Source of the DNA: Zarea fungicola
Taxonomy: Eukaryota; Ascomycota; Sordariomycetes; Hypocreales; Cordycipitaceae
NCBI GenBank assembly: GCA_900169235.1
Contig: FWCC01000154.1
Span: 1 to 64,000 of the forward strand
Direction: 5' to 3'
Length of the DNA stretch: 64,000 bases
Numbering within the stretch: position 1 is the stretch's first letter; each line of letters opens with the position of its first letter. Shown here piece after piece: positions 1 to 13,079 of this stretch. The translations under genes were made by a program, and so were the position numbers. The notes under the pieces were generated by a model. The model was given only the letters and a program-made list of their open reading frames with translations. It had not been told where the DNA came from and made no database searches.

Positions 1-39
1 AAACTCGTGCTCAGGGACTAAGCCTTGCCACCCACAGCC

Positions 40-2098
40 ATGGCCGACCATGATCCCAGCAGGTCGTCGCCCAAGGCTGGCATTACTTTTACGAGAGATT
101 TTGAAATCGTCGAAATGAGCAGCCTGTCCACCGCAGACAAGGTACAGGGACCATTTAGCACCACCACATCCTACGCCGTGGAAACCGCTCCACGCCCTGT
201 TCGATATGCCAACCAAAAGGCCGCCAGTCAACGCTGGGTAGACAGCTTCAAACGTGTTGACGGGTCCCCGGAAATCATCAAAGATGGCTATTATATTACA
301 GAGGGCATGCAGGATATGCCGAGGGGACCCGACCGATTCTACGATCTCTCCGCAGCTAATGCGAGAACTGCAAGCTCTGCCTTGGTGCGCGATCTCAAGG
401 GCCGACACTTGCAAATGATTGCTATTGGTGGCTCAATTGGTATGTCGCTGCTGAGGCTCTACGCGATAGCGCAGATCGTCTAACAGCAATGCTAGGTACC
501 GGTTTGTTTGTTGCGTCTGGTGTAGACTTGGCACAAAGCGGTCCAGCATCGATGCTCATCGCATATGCCCTCACTGGCGCCATGCAGTTTTGCACCATGC
601 AGAGCCTTGCCGAACTTGCCGTCGTCTTTCCCATTTCTGGCTCCTTTTCCGCCTTTTCTACACGATTTCTCGACCCATCATGGGGATTCGCCATGGGCTG
701 GAAGTAAGTAATTATCCTTCGTCCAGTTGATACTTTGCCGCATTCACTAACGGATCCCAATTACCAGCTATGCCCTACAATGGCTTGTCGCTTTGCCGTT
801 GGAAGTAATCGCCGGCGCACTCACGGTCGAGTATTGGAATGCCAGTCTAAGCAAATCCATCTTTGTGACTATATTTCTCGCCATGATTGTTGTCATCAAC
901 CTCTTTGGTATCAAGGGGTATGGTGAGGCCGAATTCATCTTTTCCACAATAAAAGTCACTGCCATTGTTGGCTTTATGTAGGTTTTATTCCCCTTGAACC
1001 CCCTTTATACATCAACTAACTGCAGTCTTTAGCCTGCTCGGTATCGTTGTCAACATTGGCGGAACACCCACCTCCGGCTACATTGGTGGCAGATATTGGT
1101 CCGATCCGGGTGCGACGGAAAATGGCTTCAAGGGATTCTGCAGCGTTCTCATCTCGGCAGCCTTTGCCTTTTCCGGTACCGAACTTGTCGGCCTCGCTGC
1201 CGCCGAGACATCCAATCCACGCAAATCGATCCCAACTGCCATCCGACAGGTGTTCTGGCGCATTGCCATCTTCTACATTGTCGCGCTGCTCCTTGTCACG
1301 CTCCTCGTTCCCCACGACGACCCACGCCTGCTCGGCGCCAAGAGCTCCGTTGACGCCTCGGCCAGTCCTTTTGTCATTGCCATTGAGAGCATGGGCGCCA
1401 CAATCCTCCCCAGTATCATGAACGCCGTCATTCTCCTCGCCGTCATCTCCGTCGGCAACTCGGCCGTGTTCGGCTCTTCGCGTACCCTCGCCGCCCTCGC
1501 AGAGCAGTCCCACGCCCCCAAGATTCTCGCCTACATTGACCGCAAGGGGCGGCCCCTCGTCTCCGTGCTCATCACCCTCGCCGTCGGCCTCCTCGCCTAC
1601 CTCGTCGACCTCAAGCAGCAGGGCGAAATCTTTGACTGGCTCGTCGCCATTTGCGGGCTCTCCTCGCTCTTCACCTGGGGCAGCATCTGCCTCTGCCACG
1701 TCCGGTTTCGCCGCGCCTGGCAGCTCGCCGGCTACAGTACCAAGCAGCTCCCCTTTCGCTCCCAGGTAGGCGTCGTCGGCTCGTACGCGGGGCTCGCCGC
1801 CAACGTCCTCGTCGTCGCGTCGCAGTTTTGGACTGCCGTGTCGCCGCTCGGTCCCGCCCCGGACTCGGGCGCCGCGCTGGCCAAGAATTTCTTTCTCAAG
1901 GTTCTAGCGGTGCCGATTGTCCTGGTTTTCTATCTGGGCCACAAGATGTGGTATCGGACGCATATTCTGCGCGCGCGGGCCATGGATATCGATACGGGAC
2001 GCAGTTTCACCCGCATGCAGTCGATTCACATGGATGAGGAGTCAAGCGAGCAGAGAAAGTGGCCGCTGTGGAAAAAGATTTATCGATCCATGTGCTGA
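40..2098 (+). CDS. Amino-acid permease, APC superfamily (YAT/AAT type)
   Basis: Predicted plasma-membrane proton-coupled amino-acid transporter of 627 aa. Exons: 40-439, 496-703, 768-977, 1033-2098; all junctions restore one frame across the conserved core. The hydrophilic N-terminus (about 130 residues) is followed by RHLQMIAIGGSIGTGLF, the hallmark first membrane segment of fungal amino-acid permeases. Next come GWNYALQW, created by the second splice, and SGTELVGLAAAE. About 12 hydrophobic segments and a short cytoplasmic tail follow. The ATG at 40 has a good context (cagccATGg); an in-frame TTG at 25 is not a start. The fourth exon is strongly GC-rich at third positions. It is convergent with the kinase gene downstream. 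Substrate cannot be told from sequence; a broad-range or basic/neutral amino-acid permease is most likely. Confidence 0.93.
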
Positions 2099-2408
2099 AA
2101 CGTTGACATTTTCCTCTTTTCTATTAACGATTTTTCATCTTTTTGTTACTCTGCCGTTTTAGGATATCCCCTTGTATGCTCTTAGTTCCGGCCTGTTTAG
2201 CAACGATACTTAATAACACAAAGGCTAGCGAAGCTTTTAATTTCAAAAATAAAATTTCTCAACGTAGATATGCCTGCTTTCTATAAATATATGTCATCTA
2301 TTCACGTCAAATATTGCATCTTTGTCCAGCCACCCTTCCCCAGATCATATACTCCATTTCCCATCTAAATCCTAAACATTCCCTCATTCACACAGAAAAG
2401 CATCACTT
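2099..2408. other. Intergenic, convergent 3' ends
   Basis: A 310-bp AT-rich spacer between two converging genes. It holds both 3' untranslated regions, with AATAAA-like and TATAAATA strings. No ORF or repeat is seen. Confidence 0.6.
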
Positions 2409-5400
2409 TCACGCCGCCAAGTCATAGTACAGACAAGTCCCGGTCCTAAAGTTATACAGGAACGCGTGCCTCGTGCCTCCTTTACGATCATGCAAAAACT
2501 TCCACGTATCCAGCTGGTCATGAATCTCGCGCACATACTTCTTCTCCGACGTCGTCACGCTGTGGTCCACCCGGCGCCAGCTCTCCGCGTCCGAGAGCCG
2601 TGTGTCGCCAATCTCGGCCATGACCTGCTCCGACGTCTCGACGGCGAGGATCGGCCCTTCCAGGAACGAGTTGACCAGCGCCGCCGCCGTGACCTGCGCC
2701 TGCTCCACGACGGTGCGGCGGTTGAACTTCTTGCTGCGTGTCTGCGCAACGAGGACCTTGACGTCCTGCTCGCGCTCCTTTTCGGCAGCTGCCGAGATGG
2801 TTTCTGCTTGCGCCGCCACTACGCTCTTGCGGCTGCCGCCCTTTGCATCGCGCTTATGGAGCTCGGTGCGCAGCCAAGCGTTCAGCTGGGTCGCGGGAAT
2901 GTCGACATCCGCAACATCTTTGCGAAGTAGTGACTTTATCTTGAGCATAGACTCGGGCTTGAGGATGATGATCCACGAATAGTTGTCGTCCCTGTGCTTC
3001 TGCAGCAAGTCTTCTGGAGACCGAGAGTCCTTTGCCAACTCTGCGCTGATATCCTGAGCCCACAGGGCTTGAAGCAGTTCCACGCCAGAAGATCTAAGCA
3101 TGGCTGGGTCGAAGCTGGCGACAAGAATATCGCATCGCTTGGGATTTGCAAGACTATTGGATTCATCCTCCATCCTCTTTAAGAACGCCTTACCTCCAGC
3201 TTTCGGGATGCGGGCAAGCCTCTCCCATGCGATACTGAAGCCTACCGCATGGCGCTCATCAAAGTTGCCACCCATCTTGGGACGCTGCTCCTTAATCAGA
3301 GAATCATAGCGACCGCCAGCTGCAAATACATCCTTGACTTTCTTGGTATAGAGACAGGAGAACAAGAGACCGCCTGTGTAGAAGCTTTCCTTCAGGCTGT
3401 TGAGTGGGTTGATGTAGAGCTTGGTTGTCACCCCAAAACGTTTGGCATACTCGACAACTTCTCTCAGATGCGCAATCGTCGGAGATGCTCTTTGATACAT
3501 GTCAGTGCCCTCAAAGATTTTCTTCAGACGAGTATATGTCTTGTTCGGTGTATCTCGAAAGTCAAACTGCTGCAGCTCATCAACACTCGTCGCAGAGAGA
3601 CCGACGGCAGGAGATCGAAGTTCCATTCGGATCTTTTGCCAGGTAAAATTTTGAATATTTAGGCGACTGAGAATATCCGATGTCGCTCTTCTCTGTGCTG
3701 GCTCAATACCACAATGCTCATATATTAGCTGAAGAAGATCAGAGTGGCCAAGGTAAAAGCTCATGGGGGTCGCCGAAAGCGAAGGGAAAGAGATGAGGAT
3801 TTCGTCAATGACTTTCAATGCCTCAGCTTCTTTCAGCGCCAGATCCAAAGCATCCGTGCTCACAATGTCAAAGTCGACTTCTCCAAACATCTGTGGCTGT
3901 CCTGTATCCTGCTTGTCGCGAAACACGCTGCCGAATGCGAATGTTTTTGGCACAATCGGGCCGCTCGTATTCTTGGCCAGCATTCGCGCATGGCCCATCG
4001 TAAGATCATACGGCAGTTGCAAAACCGTTCCGTTTTGATCCAGAACCTGTACAACATTGTCGCCATACTGGGATGATCGAGGGTAAATGGCACCACGAGT
4101 TGCTTCTACAGCACCGTGGCGGCGGAAGATGCTAATCAACTCTGTTTTAACCATGTATCGTACCATTAGTTCCGAGGCAGATGGTGTATTAGCAGACATG
4201 TCCCAGGCATAATCTTTGGTGGCTTCGACAGGATGTGTAAACAGCGTCGATAGCATTTTGCGATAGTACGGCGAGTTTGGATCAGCCAGCCCTGCCAACG
4301 TGCGTCGGATTGTTTCGCTTTCCATCTGCACCGGCAGCTTGCCACTCTTCAACAGCTCCGCGCTGGTGGGCCTGTCCTTTGGGCTGTGGCTTATCAGCGA
4401 CAAGATAATCTCTGTCATTGACTTCTCGGCAGGTTTGTAATCAACTGGCAGAACAGGTTTCAGTCTTCGCAGCTGGCCAATGACATCTGCCTTCTGCATG
4501 CCCATCATTGGCAGATAGCACATCTCAAAGAAAATGATGCCTAGGGAGTACATGTCGACTTTTGTACTGTACATGCCATGAGCAGCGGATCGTACCTCCG
4601 GCGCAGAGTAGTACGCAGTCCCGATGCTTCTTGTCATGTCGTCGGTTTCTAAACTCCCCAAAGTTGCAGCCTTGTCAATCGAAAATTGGCCACTCGTGGC
4701 AAGTCCGAAATCACCAATTTTGACGTTGTCGACACCATCCGCACTGCTGCTGATAAAAATGTTTTCTGGCTTGAGGTCACGATGGACAATGCTTAGCCCG
4801 TGAATATGAGCAAGGCCCTCCAAAATTTGGCGGAAGAGACGCCATATTTCTGTCGTATTCTGATATAAATTTCGAGAAATCAAGTCACGCAGCGTCTGTG
4901 CAATGTCAGTAAGGTCCAAGTCGCAGTGTACATGCAACGTACTCGTTTCTCACAGTATTCCATGGAGATGTAGAGAATGGTTCGATATGGTCGTTGAAAT
5001 CTTGCACGGCGAAGCTGAGCTGCCTGCCTAAGTTTCATGGGAGATGCGGGGCTATGAGCGTCTTCGTCGTCTGAAACGGAACTGTCATCTTCGCCCTCGG
5101 TCTCGTCCTCATCCTCATCTTCTTCGCTATCTTCATCATATTCAAACTCAATCGGAGCATTGGACGACATGAAGTCAAGACCACCTGTACTGGTAGCAAA
5201 TTGAATCTCGAGGCCAGCAGATTCAGTTTCCCGTGTCTCTTGTGTGTGGCCTTCTGTAGAAGTTTCCCCCTCGGTGTCTGTTGAAAAGTCGGCCACCTCT
5301 TCGACCCATGTATTATAATATCTGACGACAGCGGGGTGGCTGAGCTGAGAAAGGAGTCTCACTTCTTTTAGGATCTCAGTTAGCGAAGTATGCGACCGCT

Positions 5401-7346
5401 GCGTAATTTTCTTGATCGCATAGATTTGACCGTCGAGCTTTTTTCTAGCCTTGACCACTTCACCAAAGCCACCCTTTCCAAGACGGCCCTCTTCTACAAA
5501 GTCTTCCGTGTATCTTGAGATCGCGGCTCCCCTATTATAAGAGTCACGTCGCAAGCGCATGGGTGGGGCTTGTAATGAGGCAAGAGACGGCACGCTGGAG
5601 ATGACTGCCGATGAGTCGTCAAAGAGAACGGGGGCGTCGGTTGCGAGAAACTCGCTGGAGCCCAATTCAAAGGCTCGAGGACGTTTTTGTTTGTCTTCTT
5701 TGAAGAAACGCCCCACGAGTTCTTGGAGCGGCTGCGAGAGCAGGAGTGACTCCATCAAATTCTTCGGCGATGAATACTTGCGTAAAACATCGAGACCAAA
5801 GATCATTTGCACAAAGACAATACCAAAATCCCAGATATCAGTCTTGTACGTGTAAACGGGCTTGGATGCGCCTGCAATTTCCGGCGGCAGCCAGTAGGCA
5901 GACTTGGCAGAGTTTACGCTTGGGAGGCTCTGTTTTTGCTCGCAAAGGGCATGGATCTCACGCTGATACCAAGCATCAACAATCTTGGGAACAATTTCGC
6001 CTGTGGATTCTCTGAATAAGAGAATGTTGCCGGCATGAATACACTGATGCGCAATGTTTTTATTGTGCAAATAGTTGAGTCCATCCAGCAGATCCCTTGT
6101 CCAGGACCGAACTTTGCTAACTTCGAGGTTCCCAGCCAGTTCCAGCAGCTCCTCCAAGGGGCCCTTTTCAGCCAGAGGCATGAGTATTCTAACAGTCCAG
6201 GCATTCAGGGCGGACGGGTCGTCGGGAAGTCCACCTTCAACTTTGAAATCCAGAACGTCAACAATTTGCTTGTGAAAAATCTTCTTGGCCGATTTCAAGT
6301 CTTGTAGGCGAGACTCGAGAGATTGCAGCTGTTTTTTAAACTCTTTTGGGTCTTTACCGGTCGACTTTAGAGCAGCCTCTTTGAGCGCCAGGGTTTGGTG
6401 GCAAGTGCCGTTGGGAACTATCGGACGGACAGAATAAACCACTGACACCTTGCCCTGCTGAGCATCGCATTTGGCGGCGACAGACCGGAAAGTAATCTCA
6501 TTTCCAGACTTGTCACTGACAGTGCAGAACTGGTCAAAGTCGATACGATCGTCGACAGCTTCGCTAGCTTGCGCTACCGGCTGCGAGCTGGAGCCATTCG
6601 GCCGACGGCTCTGGCGGGATTCCTTGGCTTTTTGCTTTTGGCGATCGAGCTGCTGCTGGAGCATTTCTGCAATAATACGCTCTTCTTCCTTTGTTTCTTC
6701 TTTCCGTTTCCGGTCCTCCTCCTGCCTTTGCTGCTCGGCAGCTCTGGCAGCCTCAGCTTCATGGTGTTCACGTTCCTCCTCCAGCGAGGGGAGGTGCTTG
6801 CCGGCAGCTTTTGCCTGTGCAGCTTCTTCCAGTATATCTCGAATGCCCTCGACAATCTGGTCAATCATTTCCTGCTCGCCTTGGGCAAATATTTTGGGCT
6901 GCGTCTCGATGAACGTTTGGACCTTGAACTGGGTTGACTCGCGAAGATAGCTCTGGTCTTTGATGTGCATAATCGGAGGAGTCCTTGGGTAGGTCGCATT
7001 CATGACAAATTTCATGGTTAAGGCAAAGTCCTCGTCTGATGGGGCCTTGATGCGTATTTCGAAGCACGGCTCTGCTTTCTAATGGCGGTCAACATGTCAT
7101 ATCGCCGAGCGAGACGACGAGACGGCGGGCAAGGCAACTTACTTGCCAAGCACTATGTGGTGCTGTATGCTGAACAAAGTCATCTCCGTAAATGGCAGCC
7201 AAGGCCAGCAGTTCGTTCTGCTGGAGCTCCTCATATTCGATCTTGTTGGCAGCCTCTGGGCTCGTCTTGAGCCCAGGGAAGCTTGAGTCATCCTTGGGTT
7301 GGTTGGGGAGGGGCGACTTCCATACGCCAGGTTTCTGCCACGCCAT
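2409..7346 (-). CDS. GCN2: eIF2-alpha kinase GCN2 (cpc-3 type)
   Basis: Cytosolic, ribosome-associated kinase that senses uncharged tRNA in amino-acid starvation and phosphorylates eIF2-alpha (general / cross-pathway control). Exons in gene order: 7346-7143, 7078-4943, 4895-2409; 1608 aa, the usual family size. Order of domains: RWD (Gcn1-binding) about 36-150; charged coiled linker; degenerate pseudokinase about 290-550; true kinase from about 595 with glycine loop GRLGKGGFGEV, Lys624 in YAIKK, a long acidic insert (about 665-750), HRDLKPEN (Asp820) and DFG (Asp842); histidyl-tRNA-synthetase-like domain about 1010-1450; C-terminal dimerisation / ribosome-binding region. All catalytic residues I looked for are present, so it should be active. 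The ATG at 7346 has context gcaaccATGg. Neighbours are unrelated in function, except that an amino-acid permease sits next door. Confidence 0.96.
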
Positions 7347-8062
7347 GGTTGCGTGAAGTGTGGGAAAGTATCACAGCCAAAGCCGTGACTGCTTACGCCG
7401 AGGTCGCCATTTTCGTCTGCTGTTTTAGTATTTCGAGGGTAAAAGGTTTGTATGAAGAATGTCAAACAGACAGGTGCAGAAGCCTGTCTTGGGTATCTAC
7501 ATGAATAGCGGGGTATGGTGGGGCAGAGCTCAGCTCAAGCTTTCCACCTCGAGATTCCGGCAAGCTCGTGCAGCCCAACGAGGCCCGGGATGGAGCCCAA
7601 GGGGGGCATATTGGGTAGAAATTGAAAAATATTTAGGGAGTACACAGGGTAGTACTAATCAATTATTTTCCCATCTTTTTTTCTGAATTCAATTACTGTG
7701 GTTGTGCTCCTATTCCATAACTCAGACACTGAACAGTTGTCTCTGGGTCTCAAACTTTAGCGGGTTACAGCCCCTGCACGCTCTGCAGAACGCCACCAGC
7801 CACCCCTGGCGTCACCGTTTGTCCCTGCAGTCGCATGATTTGTCGCGCCCTGGGCCGCGCTAGTAACAAAACATTAGATTCCTGATCAAAGTAAACAATT
7901 TACGTAGCAACCAAAACGTCATCCTGGCGCGAGCATCTACCCATGTGACTGCCTTTTGAATTATTCTGGCTGCTGCATACATCAACCGATACGAGTATCT
8001 GATCGGCCGTTTTTGCCTTTGTTTCCTTTCTGCCATAGCAGAGCTGCTTCACGCGTGCAACA
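7347..8062. promoter_or_regulatory. Shared divergent promoter, GCN2 / Cut12 genes
   Basis: A 716-bp spacer between the start codons of two divergent genes. It contains both 5' leaders and promoters. Short ORFs here look like chance. I see no clear TATA box or repeated element. Confidence 0.5.
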
Positions 8063-10090
8063 ATGCTGGGATGGATGCTCAAGCGCGGTGGTGACCACGC
8101 GTCCAACGTGGTTGACGATGCCGGTACGTTCGATTTTACGAATGCTTCCCTTTTCCAAGGCGAATCAGACCTGTTACAGGACTAATATTTTCTTAAAAAA
8201 GACACGACACAACTTGAGCAACCCGACACGCCAGCGCCCGTATTTGCGGCACGAGCCTTCAAGAGCGCCCTCTTTGGGAGCCCGCGACGAACTGACATCC
8301 GCCCTGCACGAACAGCGAGACGTAGCGCAGCGACTTCGAGCGGAGACAGGGACTTGGGGACGCCCTCAAAACCAGCTGGAATTCTATTGACACCCGGCAC
8401 AGGGGCGGCGCGGCGCAAACGAGTCTCCTTCGGACATGACGTTCCAGGTCAGCAGAAAGACACCAATGCGCGACAGGAAAATGGTGTGGGCAAACTGCAG
8501 AAGAATACGCAGACGAATGAGGACAAGCCTATACGCGTTGACGATTCCTGCCGGCCTGATGACGGGGGCGAATTCGACGATGACGACGACTGGGAGGAGG
8601 AGGACGACGGTGACCAACCAGTCACCGATATGACAATCGATCTCAATGAGCCACATTCACAGTCTGGAAAATACTGGAAGGAAGAATTCGAAAAATACCA
8701 CGAAGACGCTAGAATTGAGCTAGAGAAATTGCTAAAGTATAAGCAACTTGCAAAATCCTATGCCAAGCAACGCGACGCCGAGACCATGGCCCTGGTGGAG
8801 CGCCTCCGCGTTGAGCAGCTCAAGGTGCTCAAAATGGAAAAAATGATTGCTGAAAACACATCAAATATTGCCTCTGCGCGACAGGCCGAAGATGGAGACG
8901 CGACAGCTGAGCTTCTCGAAAAGCTTACAGCCCAAACAACTTTGGCGACTCAGTACAGAGAAAAAGTTCAACAGTTGGAAGGCGAGTTGGAAGCAGCTCT
9001 CAATGATCAAGAGCAGAAAGCTGAGGGACACCGACGGCGCCGACAGGGGAACGCGTCACCGGCGACTCACAAGGCCCTAGCCGAGACACAACGCGAACTA
9101 CGACAGGCAAAGAGCCAGCTACGAGAGATGAGCGCCCTGCGGGACCAGGTTGCTTCTCTCAAGGCAAAACTCTTGGAAGCTCGGCAGAACACTGACGCGA
9201 AAAAAGAGGCACCGCTAGAGCCACCTCGAACAAAAGAGCTGCGCGGCCAGGTTCGACAACTAAAGGAGGAAACGATAAAGAAGGACCAGGAGCTGCTCGT
9301 CCTCCGAGCCGAGTTTGACGCTTTTCGGGAGGAGTCAGCAGCTCATGATACAGATACCCGTGCCGTTTTGGAGCGTGCTCACTCAAAGATTGGCGACCTG
9401 AAGAAGGAGGTCAAGGCACTCAAGGCGACACAAGCAGAAAAGCCTCGACCACAGAGTTGGCCCGCCATTGAAGAAAATACTGAGCACCAAGGCTTGGAGC
9501 AGTACTGCGATCAGCCCGCCGCTACGACAGCACCGCGACGAAGTTTGGACGCAGAAGACCGCCGCAGGCCACAGCTCACATCCAAGGAGCGAAGATCGCG
9601 GTCCCTCCGCGACAAGTTCCGCGAAGACGCACCCACTGCTGCCCGTCCAATTCCTGCGCGAAATGCACCACAAGCCGAAAACAAACCGGAATGGCAAGAA
9701 TTTGTGCCGCGAGCACCTCGGAGTCTTGAATATCTCGGCTCCGATGTAGCTCGGCGCATCGAAAACGGTGGCATTACACCAGCCCCAGTCACCAAGAAGA
9801 AGAACATGACCGTCGCAGAAAGTGGTCATGAGGTGGAGAGCAAACTGCGAGCCAGGAAATCATCCGACTCGGAGGACGGCATCGACTTGCTAAGGAGTCG
9901 CTTTGCCAAGCTCGGCGGGCCGGAAGAAGGCGGACAGGGGTACGGTAGTGGCATCTCGATTCCTACCAAGATCAATTTGCCGCCAGAGCGGAGGGCAGCG
10001 GCGCTGGCGAGGATTGAGAAGCGCATGGCTGAGAAGAAGAGGGCGCGCGCGAGGAATGTGGACAAGGAGAACATTCAACCGATGCGGTAG
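8063..10090 (+). CDS. cut12: Spindle pole body-associated protein Cut12
   Basis: Predicted 649-aa coiled-coil protein of the spindle pole body. In fission yeast, Cut12 supports bipolar spindle formation and Plo1 activation. Exons 8063-8123 and 8202-10090; the first exon gives only about 20 residues before a GTACGT donor. The N-terminal third is basic and Ser/Thr-Pro-rich. An acidic patch (DDDDDWEEEDD) follows, then the Cut12 signature region KYWKEEFEKYHEDA leading into a long heptad-rich coiled coil (LEKLLKYKQLAKSYAKQRD onward). The C-terminus is basic and low in complexity, ending in KKRARARNVDKENIQPMR. Assignment rests on this central motif and architecture as known for filamentous fungi. 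Fission yeast function is transferred by inference. It is divergent from GCN2, with no evident functional link. Confidence 0.85.
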
Positions 10091-10554
10091 ATGTGGTAGC
10101 GAGTATGAGGTGTTGGTTTTATTTTATTTTGCATTTAAGCAAATACCTTTTTTTCTTTTTTTTTTTACCTTGTTTTGGGCATACGGCAAGGAGTTTTGAG
10201 GGTGTTGGATAAAGTAGCTGCTGGTATAGAATTGTTGCTCTCTCTGGATTTGACGCGGATTTGTCGGGGATCGCCGGCAGGGAGACAGATGACAGACAGA
10301 CTGTAATGAAATGCAGTATAAACCTACTGCTGCCACATTTACAATTGTTTTGTAAAATACCTTTGCATTTTTTACTCCCTTTCAAAAGGCGCCAATGGAA
10401 TTCAATACTGGAATTAACCGTTTTATTTCCCTGGATATGCCCACTTGTACAGCTGGAGCACTGTCCGATAGCGATTTCGGCGAAAGTCTTATCAACGGTG
10501 TTTGTGTCAACTCACAGCGTCCTTTTTTGTACACTCAACACCTCTGCTTCCTGC
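10091..10554. other. Intergenic, Cut12 3' end and UreF promoter
   Basis: A 464-bp spacer between tandem genes. It contains a pyrimidine-rich tract (T-rich run near 10147-10168) likely in the upstream 3' UTR and the downstream promoter. No separate gene is seen. Confidence 0.5.
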
Positions 10555-11593
10555 ATGGACTGCCAGCACATGGCATCAGACGATCCAATTGCCGATGCAG
10601 ACGCAATTGCCATTGAAAATGAAATCCAAGAGCTAGAAGCCAAGATCCAGGCCGCGCGCCGCCGCCTCCAAGCCGCGAAGCCCGGCCAGCCTCATGAGTC
10701 TGCACAACAGCTACCAGTACATATCCCGCCGACAATCTCATGTGAGTTTAAACCGGCCCTCAAGATCGTGAAATAATAGTCATCTACGAAATCGATAAAA
10801 CGAAAGAAAAAAAATAACTAACAATGTACCTCTAGCACCATCAACCTCTGCAAACCATTTCCTCCTGCTCCTCTCCGACTCGGCCCTCCCCGTCGGCTCC
10901 TTTGCCTTTTCCTCTGGCCTCGAGTCGTTTCTCGCGCACTCGCCGCCGCGCACCAGCTTCTCCTCCTTCCTGCCCCTCTCCCTCTCCTCCTTTGCCTCGA
11001 CGACGCTGCCCTTTGTCCTGGCCGCCCACCGCCAGCCCGCCAGCATCGCCTCCCTCGACGACCAGCTCGACGCCGCCATTGTCTGCACCGTCGGCCGCCG
11101 CGCCAGCACCGCCCAGGGCCGCGCGCTCCTCTCCATCTGGGAGCGCTCCTTTCGGTCCACTCTAACTCCTGCTGCTGCCAATGCTGCTGCTGCTGCTGCC
11201 AATGCTGCTAGCGCCGCCGACATGGACGTGCTCAGGGACTTTTCTGCGCTCCTCCGCCAGAGCAGCGGCATGGAGGTGCCCCTCGTCTCCGGCCACTTTG
11301 CGCCGCTGTTTGGCGCCGTGTGCGCCATTGTCGGGCTGAGCCTGCGGCAGACGGCGTACGTGTTTATGCTGAGCCACGTCAAGGCGCTCGTGTCGGCGGC
11401 GGTGCGGGCGAGCATGTTTGGGCCGTACCAGGCGCAGACGGTGCTGGCGGGGGCCGCGGTGCAGGACATGATTCACGCGGGCATTGAGAGGGAGTGGGAG
11501 ACGGCGGTGGAAGAGGCAGGGCAGAGCGTGCCGGTGATGGACTTGTGGATTGGGCGGCACGAGGTCCTGTATTCACGCATCTTTAACAGCTGA
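10555..11593 (+). CDS. ureF: Urease accessory protein UreF
   Basis: Predicted 314-aa urease maturation factor. UreF acts with UreD and UreG to deliver nickel to apo-urease in the cytosol. Exons 10555-10741 and 10836-11593; the intron has a CTAAC branch site and CTAG acceptor. The N-terminal exon encodes a short coiled coil (EIQELEAKIQAARRRLQA), an extension common in fungal homologues. The second exon opens with the UreF core LLLSDSALPVGSFAFSSGLE, then the helical domain (FVLAAHR, ALLSIWER). It ends with SGHFAPLFGAVCA, GLSLRQTAY and the SHVKALVSAAVR region. An Ala/Asn-rich low-complexity insert near residue 170 is encoded by GCTGCT repeats. The start could also be the in-frame ATG at 10570; both contexts are ordinary. 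No other urease genes lie in the window. Confidence 0.92.
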
Positions 11594-11777
11594 ATGCATT
11601 TTTGTTTTTTGTCTTGTGTCTACGCTTGTTTATACCCCCGGCATTTTTAATGTGGACAATGGATTTCTAAGTGTGGTGGTATCATCTTTTTTTTATTGCT
11701 TTAGAATTCAAATAATGAACAATCCCTTTTTCCCTAATGTTTATGTATAAAAAAATATCAGATGTTAAAAACGCCTT

Positions 11778-13079
11778 TTATTCGTCGTCGTCATCGTCGT
11801 CGCTGTCGCTTCCGTATGATACAAGAGGTCCTGAAGCCGCCGCCGTTTTAGGTTTCGACGGAACCGAAATCTTGGCTCTGTTTAGCGCCGCCAATGTGCT
11901 CCCCGAGAATATCCCAGCGCTCTGCTTCTGTTCCTCCTGTTGTGCTGGTTGTTGTGGTTGCTGTTCCTGCTCCTCTCCATATGCCTCGCCATTCTCAATC
12001 ATGTATTTTTGCTGCTCCTCCAGCTCATACCCTTCACGGCCCAGTGGGTTCACCGCATTGGCACCGCGCGCAAAGTGCACGTCGTCGGGCGCCTCGTACC
12101 CCTCCAGACCATAGCTGCTCTCAATCTTGCGGCGCTTCCTTGACTCGGGGAGCTTCCCCTCAATCTCGGCGACAAAGTCGGCGGGGAGCGCGCGGCGAAT
12201 GGCGTCGGCGGCTTGTTCCTCGATTCGTCGGGCCTCGCGCGCCTGCGCCATGGGATTCGGGTCGGCCGTTGCCCAGCGGACATTGAGAATCTCGTCGTGG
12301 TCGAGGGACTGGTGCGCCATGGCCTCCTTGGCGAATTGCGCGTTTGCTTCGTTGGTATATGTGACGAATCCAACACCGCGCTGGTTCAGAACGCGGGCTA
12401 GAGGCAATCAAATCGTTAGTCTGAGTTTCTTTCTTCTTCTTTCTTTCTGGCTTTCAGCTGAGAGACTGAATGGTGTCAACTTACTGCGTTCAATCTGGCC
12501 CCATTCCGCGAAATGGCGGGCCACCACCTCTTCAATATCATCCGTCACATGTATCCTTCCGATATACACTGTCCGGTTGACGCGCATGAAGCTGCCCACA
12601 CCACCCATGTCATCTCGATAGTCGGAAAACTTGTCGCGCCCGAAACAGTCCACATTTGGTCCAAAAATATCATACACGCCTGGCAGCCGGTGCAGATACT
12701 CGCAGTCCACGCCCTTGGCGCACACACCCCGCGCAAAGCTCACGCAAAAGAAACTGCCTGCGATGCTATCGGCTTTTGTGTATCCCGCATCCGTGGCAAT
12801 GTTGCAGCGCCCCTTTGCCTTTGTCTGCGCGTTGCCGTCGTGGTCGCCGCCGGACCACTTGTTGTACCAAATGTTGAAAATGGTACCTGTTTGCGGGGGA
12901 GGTTCGGATGTGATGAGGGATGGGTCGATTTGTACGCGCGCCGGCTTGCGCTTTTTGCGAATGACCTTTTTGACCATCTTCTTGCCTGCAGGCGCGGTGA
13001 CAGCGGTTTCTTGGGTCTGGAGTTCGGTGCTGGCCGCGTCCGGCATGGCCAGTACCACTTGTGTTTCTTCGTCGGCCAT
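11778..13079 (-). CDS. CWC2: Pre-mRNA-splicing factor Cwc2
   Basis: Predicted 404-aa RNA-binding component of the Prp19-associated (NineTeen) complex. Cwc2 contacts U6 snRNA and helps form the spliceosome active site in the nucleus. Exons in gene order: 13079-12485 and 12397-11778. The order of domains is a basic N-terminus (KKMVKKVIRKKRKPAR), the Torus region with FNIWYNKWSGGD, a CCCH zinc finger (FCVSFARGVCAKGVDCEYLH), and an RRM beginning RTVYIGRIHV and continuing after the intron with RGVGFVTY. The C-terminus is Glu/Gln-rich and ends in a run of Asp and Ser. The ATG at 13079 starts the conserved protein; the frame stays open upstream but without family resemblance. It is convergent with UreF (184-bp spacer). 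Confidence 0.93.

Noticed and set aside
1016..1699. 227-codon minus-strand frame rich in Glu/Asp/Gly
   Set aside because: It is a shadow of the permease last exon, with biased composition and no motif.
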